Shown: positions 27,700 to 36,671, numbered from the stretch's first letter. The stretch is DNA of 64,000 nt from Prochlorococcus sp. AG-442-M23 (GCA_003209655.1 QCPW01000005.1:81118-145117), one strand, 5' to 3'. Numbers and translations: made by a program. The notes: generated by a model from the sequence alone, not told the origin.

Positions 27700-27957
27700 T
27701 CATTTTAAGCAATTTTTATAACCTTCTATTTTTGCTAATTGCGAAATAGTTAAGCCAGTTTCTTTAAGAAGTTTTTCTCCTATATTATCCACATTAAATT
27801 TTTTAAAAGCACCTTTTTCAGAGAGCTTAATGCAGTCGTTTTTATATTTTGCTTCTTTAATAACTGGAGAAACGAAAAAACCAAATAAGATTAAAAATCC
27901 GCCAAAAGTTATTAATCTTCTATGATTTTTCCACCATTCATAAAATTTATAAGTCAT
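27700..27957 (-). CDS. small membrane-anchored hypothetical protein, 85 aa
   Basis: WWKNHRRLITFGGFLILFGFF forms one membrane helix near residues 15-33; the C-terminal 50 residues are soluble with two cysteines and ISQLAKIEGYKNCLK. Function unknown. Confidence 0.5.
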   Translation of the reverse strand: MTYKFYEWWKNHRRLITFGGFLILFGFFVSPVIKEAKYKNDCIKLSEKGAFKKFNVDNIGEKLLKETGLTISQLAKIEGYKNCLK

Positions 27958-28056
27958 AGATAAAAGAGATTTTTTTATTTTTTAAATTTAGATCGTTATT
28001 TAAAAAAAATCTGCAGTATATGTTCATTTAAAAAATAAGAATAGTTAGACAACTGA

Positions 28057-28125
28057 AGAAAGAGACTGAGAAAAAATTACGCCTTGGATTTTTTGAGAAA
28101 GTGCCAAAGGCTTCGAACCTTCGTT
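28057..28125 (-). repeat. highly decayed tRNA-Pro 3'-fragment repeat (leftmost copy)
   Basis: Aligns by eye with the copy at 55.9 kb: AAGAAAG..CTG.GAAA, CTTGGATT..TTGAG, then AAGGCTTCGAACC in place of CAGGATTCGAACC. Terminator and acceptor stem no longer pair. I treat it as the oldest member of the tRNA-Pro array. Confidence 0.5.
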
Positions 28126-28317
28126 TTGGTTAGTTTCAAATGCAAAGTACTACTGATGTAATTGATCGTGAAATAAAGAAGTGTGGCTTAAGCTTATTAT
28201 TTTTCTCTAAGTTAACTTTAGGATCTTTAAAAAAGTAAAAAAAGAATTTAAATATAGATTACAAGCAAAAAAACAATCGCCAAGTTAACTCGTTATGAAG
28301 AGAAACATCTATCTATA

Positions 28318-29076
28318 TTAATAATATATAATTCTTCCAATAATTTCTCTAATCGCTGCTGAGCTTTTATTTAGACTAGTGGCACTAGGTATCCATTTAA
28401 GTGGATTACGTAGTGATGAAATCATATTTCCATTACTTTTAAAATCTACAGGATAAGTTAAAACTTTCATTCCTTCTCTCTCAAAAACTTTTTTTGCTCT
28501 TTTCATATGGAACGCACTAGTTACCAAAATTATTCTCTTTTGATTTGCATTTCTATCATTAAATAGTAATTTTTTTATAGCTTTAGCTTCTTCAAATGTA
28601 TTATAAACAGGATAAGTAGTAAAAAGATCTTTTCTAGGGATACCCATTGAAATTGCTTCTTCAATATAAACATTTCCTTCAGGAGGTAAATTTGATTTAA
28701 AAGGATTTACTCCTCCAGTAAATACCAATTTGTTCGATTTCTTTTCTTTATAAAGTTTTATCCCAGCAAAAAATCTATCTGGATCTCCCCATTCAATTAT
28801 TTTTGTTTTACCTGGGGGTAAATGTCTCCCACCACTTAATACCACGATGGCCTCTGCAGAATTAAGGGTGGAATAATTCAACCTTTTCCATGGGTATTCT
28901 AATAAATGCCATAAGGTATCAGATACAAACCCATTACTAAAAACAAATAAAAAAATAATTGCTGAATAAATAAACTTTATTTTTTTTCTAATAACAAAAG
29001 CAAGCAAAAGGAGCAGGATAATTCCTAATGGAGAAAAAATTAAAGGAAGCACTTTACTTAGTAAATATGTATTCAA
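28318..29076 (-). CDS. YdcF/ElyC-like DUF218 membrane protein
   Basis: Two N-terminal membrane helices (residues 8-28 and 32-52), then a DUF218 domain starting AEAIVVLSGG, with FTGGVNP, the conserved TYNTFEEA-like region (VYNTFEEAKAI) and TSAFHMKRA. 252 aa. E. coli relatives (ElyC, SanA) affect envelope polysaccharide metabolism. Precise role unknown. Confidence 0.82.
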   Translation of the reverse strand: MNTYLLSKVLPLIFSPLGIILLLLLAFVIRKKIKFIYSAIIFLFVFSNGFVSDTLWHLLEYPWKRLNYSTLNSAEAIVVLSGGRHLPPGKTKIIEWGDPDRFFAGIKLYKEKKSNKLVFTGGVNPFKSNLPPEGNVYIEEAISMGIPRKDLFTTYPVYNTFEEAKAIKKLLFNDRNANQKRIILVTSAFHMKRAKKVFEREGMKVLTYPVDFKSNGNMISSLRNPLKWIPSATSLNKSSAAIREIIGRIIYY

Positions 29077-29226
29077 CTTTTTATCTATAAAAATCTATTT
29101 CAATTAATAATAATCAATTTTAAAAAATGTATTTTTTATATATTCAAATACAAATTATGAAAGTTCTTTTTGTTTTGGCAAATGTTAATTAAATATTAGA
29201 TAATTAATTTAGATTCATATTTTGAT

Positions 29227-29616
29227 ATGCGTATTCTTCATACAATGTTGAGAGTAGGGGATTTGGATAAATCTATAGATTTTTATGTAAATAGGTTAGG
29301 AATGAATTTAATTAGAAGAAAAGATTATCCTCATGGAGAATTCACTTTAGCTTTTGTAGGGTATGGTTCAGAGAAAGAAAATACAGTAATTGAGTTAACC
29401 CATAATTGGAGTAAAAAATCAAATGACTATCAGCTTGGAGATAAATATGGTCATATTGCTATTGGTGTAAAAGATATTCATGACATTTGTCAGGAGCTTG
29501 AAGATAACGGCTGTAATGTTACGACTAAACCAAAAACTATGAAAAATAGCACAACTATTTTGGCTTTTGTTGAAGATCCTGATGGCTATAAGATAGAGCT
29601 AATAGAAAGAGATTAG
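29227..29616 (+). CDS. gloA: lactoylglutathione lyase (glyoxalase I)
   Basis: VOC-fold metalloenzyme, 129 aa, that isomerises the methylglyoxal-glutathione adduct. It has the H in ILHTMLRVGDLDKSIDFY, the Glu in VIELTHNW, YGHIAIGVKDI and the final metal Glu in DPDGYKIELIER, so the metal ligand set His-Glu-His-Glu is intact. A 50-aa gene follows 2 bp after its stop. Confidence 0.95.
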   Translation: MRILHTMLRVGDLDKSIDFYVNRLGMNLIRRKDYPHGEFTLAFVGYGSEKENTVIELTHNWSKKSNDYQLGDKYGHIAIGVKDIHDICQELEDNGCNVTTKPKTMKNSTTILAFVEDPDGYKIELIERD

Positions 29617-29618
29617 TT

Positions 29619-29771
29619 ATGGCAGTTTCAGAACTTAATAGAGACATACAGTATCAAATTTATAATCTTCTTAAGTCTTTGCAGCAAGCAGAGAAACTTA
29701 AAAATAAAGATATACGTATTTTGTTAGACAAAGTAGTTCGAAAGTATGGAGGAAAAGTAGTAAACAAGTAG
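29619..29771 (+). CDS. 50-residue helical hypothetical protein
   Basis: ATG at 29619 lies 2 nt after the gloA stop. MAVSELNRDIQYQIYNLLKS then a basic tail (KVVRKYGGKVVNK). Tight spacing makes cotranslation with gloA likely. No known domain. Confidence 0.55.
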   Translation: MAVSELNRDIQYQIYNLLKSLQQAEKLKNKDIRILLDKVVRKYGGKVVNK

Positions 29772-30025
29772 GTTTATTTTTAATTAATTTTTTAAAAATT
29801 AATTGAGGTCAAACTTCAAGAGAAATATATTAATTACTCTTATTTTATTTTTTTCAATAAAAAATCATTCAGAAGTTTGTGTGTTTGGAGGGGTTCTATT
29901 TTCTAATTTTCTTTTTTTCTAACTTTAAGATCTAATGCAACAAAGACACTTGAAAATATAAGTTATACTTAAGAAAAATTATAATTATAAAAGTATAAGG
30001 CTAAAAATTAACTAAAACTGATGAA

Positions 30026-30538
30026 ATGAGAATAAGTAAAGGTTATTGGGTTTGGGGACTATTCCCTTCTGGGGAGACAAAAATTTTAAATGAAATAAAA
30101 GCTAAAGTTCAAAGTAAATTAAAAAGTCCTTTTTTTGAAACTCATATAACTCTTACAGGTCCTTACTCAAATATTAGTGAAACTTTTTTAAGTAAATTAA
30201 AAACTTTTGTAGAAACTAGTTCCGAAGTTATGTTGTACGTTGATAAATATGATTTTAATCAAGAAATGTTCAAATCATTTTATATTTCAATTAAAAATTC
30301 AAGACATCTAAAAGAACTAAGAAAAAATATATACGAGTTAAATAAATTTGATTTGGAAAATAATTATTCGCCCCATATTAGTTTGTGTTATGGAAATCAT
30401 AAAATAAAAGAAAAAAAAATATTGCTGTCAAAATTACCTAAAATAAATAAACCAATCAAAATGTCAAAAATTGTATTGGTTGAGGTAGATGAGGATATAA
30501 ATCTTTGGAAAATATTAGAAAGTTTTGAATTAAATTAA
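30026..30538 (+). CDS. 2H-family cyclic phosphodiesterase / RNA ligase-like protein
   Basis: 170 aa with the two signature His motifs of the 2H superfamily, HITLTGPY (about residue 40) and HISLCYG (about residue 117), which together cut or close 2',3'-cyclic phosphates. The C-terminus is lysine-rich. Substrate (tRNA splicing intermediate or ADP-ribose cyclic phosphate) is not determinable. No close neighbours on the strand. Confidence 0.8.
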   Translation: MRISKGYWVWGLFPSGETKILNEIKAKVQSKLKSPFFETHITLTGPYSNISETFLSKLKTFVETSSEVMLYVDKYDFNQEMFKSFYISIKNSRHLKELRKNIYELNKFDLENNYSPHISLCYGNHKIKEKKILLSKLPKINKPIKMSKIVLVEVDEDINLWKILESFELN

Positions 30539-30700
30539 TTTAATTTAAGGATAATGATAGTAAAAATAATTAAGATGGATTAGGCATTTTTAAAATTCCT
30601 ATTTTTTACTCTGATCATTAATAGTTCTAGTGTTAAAAGTTATTAACCATGGTCAAACTTTGAATATTTGCTAGCTTTTAAATAAGAGTTGGTATTCATT

Positions 30701-30847
30701 ATGTTTACAAATTATCTTCCTAGTGAGATGGTCACAGTTTTAGAGGTTACATCAATGTTTACAGTTCTATTTGGAATTATATTAGCTCTGTTGTTTACAT
30801 CAGATCAGGCAAATAAAAAGAATCTTTATTTAAAGAAAGCTAAATAA
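30701..30847 (+). CDS. 48-residue one-helix membrane protein
   Basis: MFTNYLPSEMVTVLEVTSMF, membrane helix to about residue 33, then lysine-rich tail (KKNLYLKKAK). Resembles the many single-helix proteins in this window. No named family. Confidence 0.5.
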   Translation: MFTNYLPSEMVTVLEVTSMFTVLFGIILALLFTSDQANKKNLYLKKAK

Positions 30848-31116
30848 TTAATTACAGGGAAAAATAAGTTTTCTAAAATTTATTTTTACTTTTTTGGGTG
30901 TTTTATTTTATTAGAGGAGACTGATCGCTATAATTCAAATTTACCAAGTAGATAATAACCTTTAATCAAGTGATCCTGGAAAAACTAAATAAACTTAATG
31001 AAGTATAACTTTTTTAAGTTATAGTTATTATTTTTTTAATTTTGCCCAGTATTTCATAACAAATAAAGCAATATTTGTTTGCATATTTAAAATAAACAAA
31101 AGGCAACTTTGACAAA

Positions 31117-31839
31117 ATGGCTACAAGAATAAATAAATATTTAAGTGAACTGGGTTACTGTTCTAGGAGAGTAGCAGATAAATTAATTGAAGAAGGGAAG
31201 GTAACTATTAATGGAAAAATCACAGAAAAGGGTACCAAGGTAGAGAAGGGTGATCAGGTAGAAGTTGGAGGTAAAAGAATAAAAAAATCAACCAAACAAA
31301 AAGACATCTATCTAGTCTTTAATAAACCTGTTGGAATTGTTTGTACAACAGATAGAAGAGCAGATCCAAACAATATCATAGATTTCATTAAATATCCTAC
31401 AAGAATTTTTCCTATTGGAAGATTGGATAAGCTCAGTGAGGGATTAATATTTTTAACTAATGATGGAGATATCGTAAATAAAATACTAAGAGCAAGAAAT
31501 AATCATGAAAAAGAATACATCGTAAGCGTTAATCGTCTAATTAATAGAGACTTTATTCAAAACATGAGTAATGGAGTTCAAATATTAGATACCATAACTA
31601 AGAATTGTTTCGTAAAACAATTGGGGCCAAAAAAATTTAAAATCGTACTCACTCAAGGACTTAACCGTCAGATTAGAAGAATGTGTGAGTTTTTAGGCTA
31701 CAAAGTACAATCATTAAAGCGTGTAAGAATTATGAATATTAAATTAGACGTGCCAACAGGAAAATATCGCGAATTTACCAAAGAAGAACTCTTAAAGTTA
31801 AATGGATTACTAGAAAATTCCTCAAAAACATTTGATTAA
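31117..31839 (+). CDS. rluF: 23S rRNA pseudouridine synthase, RluF type
   Basis: An N-terminal S4 RNA-binding domain (RINKYLSELGYCSRRVADKL) and a RsuA-type catalytic domain with GRLDKLSEGLIFLTNDGD holding the catalytic Asp. VQILDTITKNCFVK and GLNRQIRRMCEFLGYKV are especially close to RluF (U2604 of 23S rRNA). 240 aa. Last backbone-like gene before the island becomes dense. Confidence 0.9.
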   Translation: MATRINKYLSELGYCSRRVADKLIEEGKVTINGKITEKGTKVEKGDQVEVGGKRIKKSTKQKDIYLVFNKPVGIVCTTDRRADPNNIIDFIKYPTRIFPIGRLDKLSEGLIFLTNDGDIVNKILRARNNHEKEYIVSVNRLINRDFIQNMSNGVQILDTITKNCFVKQLGPKKFKIVLTQGLNRQIRRMCEFLGYKVQSLKRVRIMNIKLDVPTGKYREFTKEELLKLNGLLENSSKTFD

Positions 31840-31954
31840 TAAAAATCTATTTTCCAGCTTACATAAGTTTAATTTTGATCGCTTTCGCGGCGAAAATAAT
31901 TTAGCCAATAAAAAAATATAAGCTAGATAACCTCTTTGATAAGGATTATTTGAG

Positions 31955-31990
31955 TCGGGGCTATTAGTTATAACCTTCTACCTAATGCTT
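31955..31990 (-). repeat. decayed tRNA-Pro 3'-fragment repeat
   Basis: GAGTCGGGGC is intact (the acceptor stem side), followed by AACCTTCTACCTAATGCTT where intact copies read AACCTGCGACCTAGTGCTC. The hairpin on its left is no longer recognisable as a terminator. Second most decayed copy. Confidence 0.6.
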
Positions 31991-32130
31991 AAATGTAATA
32001 GTCCAAACTTTAAAGAAAACCATAAGAATTTAAATATGGCTTAATAAGTAGAAATTTAATGGAATATGATCTAGAGAAATAATTAAGCTTCTAGTAATTC
32101 TCAAAAAACTTACCTCTATTTATGAAATAT

Positions 32131-33039
32131 TTAAAATATTTTGAAGTCTTTTAATCTTTTTTTTGTAATAACTTTAATTCCTCGTATAAGCCACTTTAGA
32201 TAAATTTTTGAGAAATAAATAAAATTAGAAAATGTAAAGCTCATTGCAAATATACCATTCCTAGAAATGTAAAGAGGAGAAAACATTTTTTCTGCTACTG
32301 GGTCAATAGGATTTGGGGATGTAATTTTCAAAGGTGTAGAAAATACATTAATTCTTTCTCGAACCTTTTTTGATAGATGGATTGATGGAATTGAATAAGA
32401 ATATATTCTTTTTTCATGATTCTTGGAATAAAACTCAAAAGTAATATCTCTGTTGATTTTACTTGTGATGTTAGGTGATCTACCATGAATTAACCTGCTA
32501 TCAAATACAAGTAAATCTCCTTTTTTTACCTCACAATATTTTTTGTTATTAGCCAATTTTCTCTCAATATTTGGATTTATAAAATGCGGTACGTTTTCTT
32601 CGTTTGCCCAAATGTGAGATTTCGGGAAAACGAATAAAGGGCCATTTTTTATGTTCACCTCGTTGCAATATAAAATTGCTCTATAGTGCTTAGCTGAATA
32701 ATTAATACAGTCATTATGTTCATTTAGCTTAGAGTTTATCAAAAATGATTCAGCCCAAATTTCACTTAACTGAAGATCTTCAGAGTTAATTGAAGAGTTC
32801 TCAGCAATTTTGTTTATTATTTCTAAAGCCATCTCGTAAAAATTTACAGTCAAAAAGGAGGAACCAGGATCTCCTATAAATTTCGCATAATTTCTTTTGG
32901 AATTATTATCTGTATAACCTGTTCTTGGGCTGAAATTTTTTAAACTTAGAAGATAATCAAATTCATTGTTAATAAGATCAATATTTGATTTAGAAAATTC
33001 TTTAGTTATAAAATAACCTTCTTCATCTAAAGCTTTCAT
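32131..33039 (-). CDS. phytanoyl-CoA dioxygenase (PhyH) family oxygenase
   Basis: Fe(II)/2-oxoglutarate-dependent oxygenase fold. Early EEGYFITKEF, iron ligands HND (in LNEHNDCINY) near residue 117, KKGDLLVFDSRLIHGRSPN with the distal His, and a following Arg (INRDITFEF) for 2-oxoglutarate. 302 aa. Substrate unknown; island location suggests natural-product or surface-sugar tailoring. Confidence 0.82.
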   Translation of the reverse strand: MKALDEEGYFITKEFSKSNIDLINNEFDYLLSLKNFSPRTGYTDNNSKRNYAKFIGDPGSSFLTVNFYEMALEIINKIAENSSINSEDLQLSEIWAESFLINSKLNEHNDCINYSAKHYRAILYCNEVNIKNGPLFVFPKSHIWANEENVPHFINPNIERKLANNKKYCEVKKGDLLVFDSRLIHGRSPNITSKINRDITFEFYSKNHEKRIYSYSIPSIHLSKKVRERINVFSTPLKITSPNPIDPVAEKMFSPLYISRNGIFAMSFTFSNFIYFSKIYLKWLIRGIKVITKKRLKDFKIF

Positions 33040-33208
33040 ATTTTTAAAATTGTTTTTTTAATAACTTCTATCATTAAAAGGTTAACTTTGAATCTTTAAA
33101 TTATCAAATTTTCAAAAAATCTTAAAATTAATAAAAATCTATTGATTACTAGATTGAGATTTCATCAAGTATTAAAATATCTTAAGCTTGAATTGTATTT
33201 TTTTTATT

Positions 33209-33328
33209 TTAATCTTCTGGATCTTTATAAGATTCAATTTCAGCTTGAACTCTTCTCTTATAAATTTCTCTGATATACTCCATTTGGCACTTCTCTTTGT
33301 TGAGAATAGTGATATTTTTTAAATTCAT
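33209..33328 (-). CDS. 39-residue hypothetical protein
   Basis: ATG at 33328; charged helix (KCQMEYIREIYKRRVQAEIE). Lies in a run of three short minus-strand genes. No domain. Confidence 0.45.
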   Translation of the reverse strand: MNLKNITILNKEKCQMEYIREIYKRRVQAEIESYKDPED

Positions 33329-33348
33329 AACTAACTAGTTGTCACAGA

Positions 33349-33513
33349 TTAACTAAGAGAATCTAAATCTCTTCTGTGATGGACTGTTTTTACATCATTG
33401 TTTGAGACTTTCTGTTCTTTCATTAAATCAGAAATAGTTGGATAATCTTTGCAATTATCAAGATCTTTTGCATTTTTATCCTGAATAGCGAATGGGGACC
33501 TTTTCAAGTTCAT
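33349..33513 (-). CDS. 54-residue hypothetical protein
   Basis: Starts MNLKRSPFAIQDKNAKDLDN, soluble, hydrophilic, ends HHRRDLDSLS. It is 20 bp upstream of the 39-aa gene and 11 bp downstream of the 61-aa gene, consistent with one small transcript. Confidence 0.5.
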   Translation of the reverse strand: MNLKRSPFAIQDKNAKDLDNCKDYPTISDLMKEQKVSNNDVKTVHHRRDLDSLS

Positions 33514-33524
33514 AAATAATTACC

Positions 33525-33710
33525 TCAAAATTTTTGTTGGATTTTGATTACTGAGCTGGGATGATCATGCACATAAGAGTTGAATTCTCTTGCAAGCAAC
33601 AGGCAATCGTAGGCATCGCGAGCATAGAAGCCAACTTGATGTGTATTATTGGATGAATCTTTGTAACTCAATACATATTTATTACAAGATTTAATTGGTG
33701 TTGAAGACAT
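33525..33710 (-). CDS. 61-residue conserved hypothetical protein
   Basis: Compact alpha/beta protein: NKYVLSYKDSSNNTHQVGFY then ARDAYDCLLLAREFNSYV. Composition looks like a genuine folded domain. No name known to me. Confidence 0.55.
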   Translation of the reverse strand: MSSTPIKSCNKYVLSYKDSSNNTHQVGFYARDAYDCLLLAREFNSYVHDHPSSVIKIQQKF

Positions 33711-34206
33711 TTGAAAACTTGACCATTACCACTACGTTCTAACCAAATAAATTGAGCAATTGACTTATAAAAATGTACGGTTTGAGGTATAAACATATAC
33801 GGATAGAGGACCAACAACTAAATCTGAAAATTGATAAAATGCATTAAGTTTTTGGAATAATTTAGATTAATAGTTTGTTCTTTATTCTTTTTAACTTTGA
33901 GAAATTGACTTGCTACTATATGATGAAAAATTATTTTTTAATTTTTGCCTTACCCACCATATACTTTATTTATAAAAAAAATATTATTTATTTATCTCAC
34001 AATGTTCATAATAAACTTTTTAATATTTTTTTAAGTAAAAATCGATGAACATTTCTTTAAAAACAAAGGAAATAAATTTGCTACCCTTATGTATTTGAGG
34101 CATCTGCTTTAGGACTCCCTAAAACTATTAATAAATAAAACCTCAATACTTTTATTATTGAAAGTCGATCTAGAATTAGAGTAATTAAATCTTCTTTATA
34201 TGAATT
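33711..34206. other. gene-free AT-rich stretch
   Basis: About 500 bp. Left end must hold the promoter of the three-gene minus-strand run, right end that of the DUF2839 gene. Runs of A/T make chance hairpins common; none is convincing. Confidence 0.4.
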
Positions 34207-34416
34207 ATGGGAGAAGCCAAAAGAAGAAAAGAGTTAGGTTTTTCGCCCAGAGAAAAACCTATTGAGTTACCAAAATTTGATAAAGAGTCTGTACAAAAAA
34301 AAGTAAGGGCTGCATTATATAAATATCCAATTATCCCAATTCTTTTTTATGGGGCGGTAATATTAATCTTCGTTGGAGGCTTAGTTTATGTGGTTAAATT
34401 CTACAAATTGATTTGA
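34207..34416 (+). CDS. DUF2839 membrane protein, 69 aa
   Basis: MGEAKRRKELG start is the DUF2839 family signature of cyanobacteria, followed by one C-terminal membrane helix (residues 43-66). Function unknown. Sits beside hli cluster 2. Confidence 0.8.
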   Translation: MGEAKRRKELGFSPREKPIELPKFDKESVQKKVRAALYKYPIIPILFYGAVILIFVGGLVYVVKFYKLI

Positions 34417-34631
34417 TTAGGGATGAAACATTTTCAAACTTCTTTTAAAAAGTCCTTTTTACCCTATTGAGCATTATTAATCTTTAAAAGTTTTTTTTTT
34501 GAGTTTTAATTCTTATTTTGGGAATCTAAATCCTTTTTATTTTGTTGCTTTCTGACAAAGCATTTATTACTATCCTTAATAAAAGGTTGGAAAGAAAGAT
34601 TTTAAGAAAATGTCTATATAAATGAATTTAT

Positions 34632-34859
34632 TTATAGATTTTTTAAATCTTGCTCTATTTTCTTGAGTTTATTATTAAGTTCTGTTTTTTCCTTCAATAA
34701 AACTTTTTTCTTTAATCTAAGTTCTTTGTTAAATGGGGAATTAAAGTACTTTTGGTAAGCGAGAAAAAATACGGCCAAGGCTACAACAATTCCTATCGCC
34801 CCAATAATAAGAATAGGCGAAGATGGAAAATCATAAAATGGTACAGAGAGTAAAAACAT
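34632..34859 (-). CDS. membrane-anchored coiled-coil protein of hli cluster 2, 75 aa
   Basis: One membrane helix (about residues 15-36), then a lysine/glutamate-rich coiled coil (KEKTELNNKLKKIEQDLKNL). It starts directly after the hli stop codon (adjacent bases), so it is last in the cluster-2 operon. Confidence 0.65.
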   Translation of the reverse strand: MFLLSVPFYDFPSSPILIIGAIGIVVALAVFFLAYQKYFNSPFNKELRLKKKVLLKEKTELNNKLKKIEQDLKNL

Positions 34860-34988
34860 TTAAAAAATACCTGGAACTATCCAGCCAAATAAGCCATAAT
34901 TTACAACTAATACAAATAAACCCATCATTGCCATTCTTCCGTTAGTTCTTTCGGCGTTTTGCCAATAAGTTAGTTTTGAATTTTCCAT
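34860..34988 (-). CDS. hli: high-light-inducible protein (HLI), 42 aa
   Basis: NAERTNGRMAMMGLFVLVVNY and GWIVPGIF; differs from the 21158-21301 copy at only a few positions over the shared 42 residues but starts 5 residues later. Stop codon abuts the next gene's ATG. Confidence 0.92.
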   Translation of the reverse strand: MENSKLTYWQNAERTNGRMAMMGLFVLVVNYGLFGWIVPGIF

Positions 34989-35019
34989 TTTTTTGTTCGG
35001 GGATAATTTTTGATAATTT

Positions 35020-35280
35020 TTAAACGAAACCAGGAATTATTTGTCCTGTTGTTAGATATGCACCAAAAGCTGCAATTAACCCAAGCATTGCGAATCTGCC
35101 ATTAAGAGTTTCAGCTAAGACTTTTTCTTTTTCGATTGTTTTAACTTTTTTGTTTAAGCTTTTCATTTGATAAGAAGATGAATAGATTGAATTTTCTTTT
35201 TGAAATTGTTTGGTTAAATAAGCAACTAGTATGGCCGTAAAAAACACAATTACAACTAGAAATACTAAAAGAGGACTCAT
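35020..35280 (-). CDS. hli: fusion of a one-helix membrane protein and an HLI protein, 86 aa
   Basis: Residues 1-30 (MSPLLVFLVVIVFF...) match the separate 31-aa gene at 21481-21576. Residues 39-86 match the HLI at 21317-21463, with ETLNGRFAMLGLIAAFGAY and TTGQIIPGF. Result: a two-helix protein. An internal ATG (MKSLNKKVKTIEK) could still make a free HLI. Its ATG overlaps the upstream HLI stop by one base (TAATG), suggesting coupling. Confidence 0.88.
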   Translation of the reverse strand: MSPLLVFLVVIVFFTAILVAYLTKQFQKENSIYSSSYQMKSLNKKVKTIEKEKVLAETLNGRFAMLGLIAAFGAYLTTGQIIPGFV

Positions 35281-35489
35281 TAAAAAACACCAGGAATTAT
35301 ATGGCCTGTAGTTGCATAAGCTCCCATTAGTGCAACTAAACCAATCATGGCCCAACGACCATTAATTTTTTCTGCGTTTTGGGGATATCCATCGTAAGAA
35401 ACAGATTGATCAACATAAGGGCGAGGTTCAGTTGGAAAGATATTTTGCCTTCCTCCTGATTCTGTAGTTATGTATGAAGAATTAGTCAT
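35280..35489 (-). CDS. hli: high-light-inducible protein (HLI), 69 aa, long N-terminal form
   Basis: TTESGGRQNIFPTEPRPYVD, then NAEKINGRWAMIGLVALMGAY and a TTGHIIPGVF tail. Close paralogue of 21625-21831. First gene of cluster 2; promoter expected in 35490-35702. Confidence 0.93.
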   Translation of the reverse strand: MTNSSYITTESGGRQNIFPTEPRPYVDQSVSYDGYPQNAEKINGRWAMIGLVALMGAYATTGHIIPGVF

Positions 35490-35702
35490 TAGTTAAATTT
35501 AATTATTAACTATCGTAACATTATTATTAATAAATGTAAAGAAAAAGAAGATAATTATGCTAATTCCAGCATTTAATAAGCAGTATTGATACATATACGT
35601 AACAAAATGAAATTATATTTTACGTTGAACTTAATAGTAAAAAGATCATTTAGATATAGAAAATCTGCCTCAGATTTGTATTGGATTGACCATAATTAAT
35701 AC

Positions 35703-35852
35703 ATGACAGATCCTATTCTCTACTTATCAATGATTCTTGGGCTGGGAGGAGTTTTTGTATTGATTACCTCCTTCAATGATGATGACGATGACAGTGGTAA
35801 TGATGGCGAAAAGTATTTATTTAAACTCGAATATGTAAAGGCGGAAAGATAA
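35703..35852 (+). CDS. 49-residue membrane protein with acidic stretch
   Basis: MTDPILYLSMILGLGGVFVL helix then five consecutive aspartates and a basic end. Small membrane proteins with a poly-acidic turn are frequent in Prochlorococcus stress regions. Function unknown. Confidence 0.5.
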   Translation: MTDPILYLSMILGLGGVFVLITSFNDDDDDSGNDGEKYLFKLEYVKAER

Positions 35853-35921
35853 CTTTACTAATTTCAATAGCTCCAACTTACTATAAGTAACGAAAGACAA
35901 ATTTCAAAATCAAGTGCAGCT

Positions 35922-36179
35922 TTACCCCTTTTTTTTTATCCAAATTTCCTCAGTTCTTCTCCAACCCTGAGCAATTAATTTTTCCCATTCTTCTCTAGCT
36001 TCTTCTCTCTTTAATTCTTCTCTAGTCGTCATAAGAGGTGGTTCTTTACCCCATGTAGATGTTACCTTTCCAGAATCAATAAACATATAATTAAAAAATT
36101 GGTCCTTATTATTTGTATTCTCAATAAACCTTTTTACCCTTGATCTATTTGAATTAACCAACCAGTAAGATCTAGCCAT
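35922..36179 (-). CDS. DUF1651 family protein, 85 aa
   Basis: WLVNSNRSRVKRFIEN N-terminus and a C-terminal REEWEKLIAQGWRRTEEIW, the W-x-x-L-x-x-x-GW pattern of DUF1651. Soluble. Function unknown. 6 bp after the 36186-36368 gene on the same strand. Confidence 0.72.
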   Translation of the reverse strand: MARSYWLVNSNRSRVKRFIENTNNKDQFFNYMFIDSGKVTSTWGKEPPLMTTREELKREEAREEWEKLIAQGWRRTEEIWIKKKG

Positions 36180-36185
36180 TTTTTT

Positions 36186-36368
36186 TTAAGGATAAAAGTG
36201 AACTTTATAACGCATTATGCAATTAATAAGAAGGTTATATCCATTGCAATTCCAGAATTTGAATGTTTTTACAGCGAAATGGTGAAAACTAGAATCATGG
36301 AAAAATGCCCAACCAAAAGAAATAGAAAATGCAGTTAAAACAAACGCAGCATGTTGAAGCCAATGCAT
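36186..36368 (-). CDS. small membrane protein, paralogue of the 27080-27277 gene
   Basis: From ATG at 36368: MHWLQHAAFVLTAFSISFGWAFFHDSSFHHF in part, one or two helices. Comparison with the paralogue shows homologous codons continuing 17 codons upstream to an ATT where the paralogue has ATG. The protein may thus start at the internal ATG, lacking the polar N-terminus, or at the rare ATT. Confidence 0.55.
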   Translation of the reverse strand: MHWLQHAAFVLTAFSISFGWAFFHDSSFHHFAVKTFKFWNCNGYNLLINCIMRYKVHFYP

Positions 36369-36413
36369 TCCGGAGTTATCTATATTATTGTTATCAAAAT
36401 TAGAATTACTAAT

Positions 36414-36671
36414 TTAAAGGATTGGATATGCTATCCATCCAAATAAGGTGTAGTTTATAATGACAGCCATGAAACCTATCATTGCCAACCTTCCATTTGT
36501 TCTTTCCGCAATAAACCAATAGCTATTTGGCCATTCAAAAATACCCTCCATATTGGATATTTGATCTTTTGAAACTGGAGACTTTTTAGGAGTATTGTCC
36601 TGATCAAGATAATAATTACTATCTGGGTAATAGCTTTCGCTTCGAATATTCTCTTCTTTTTTTTCAATCAT
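36414..36671 (-). CDS. hli: HLI-like protein with long N-terminus, 85 aa
   Basis: AERTNGRLAMIGFMAVIINY with the chlorophyll-binding signature and a GWIAYPIL end. The first 50 residues are polar and rich in Asp, Glu and Ser. Fourth HLI of cluster 2; no counterpart in cluster 1. Confidence 0.88.
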   Translation of the reverse strand: MIEKKEENIRSESYYPDSNYYLDQDNTPKKSPVSKDQISNMEGIFEWPNSYWFIAERTNGRLAMIGFMAVIINYTLFGWIAYPIL

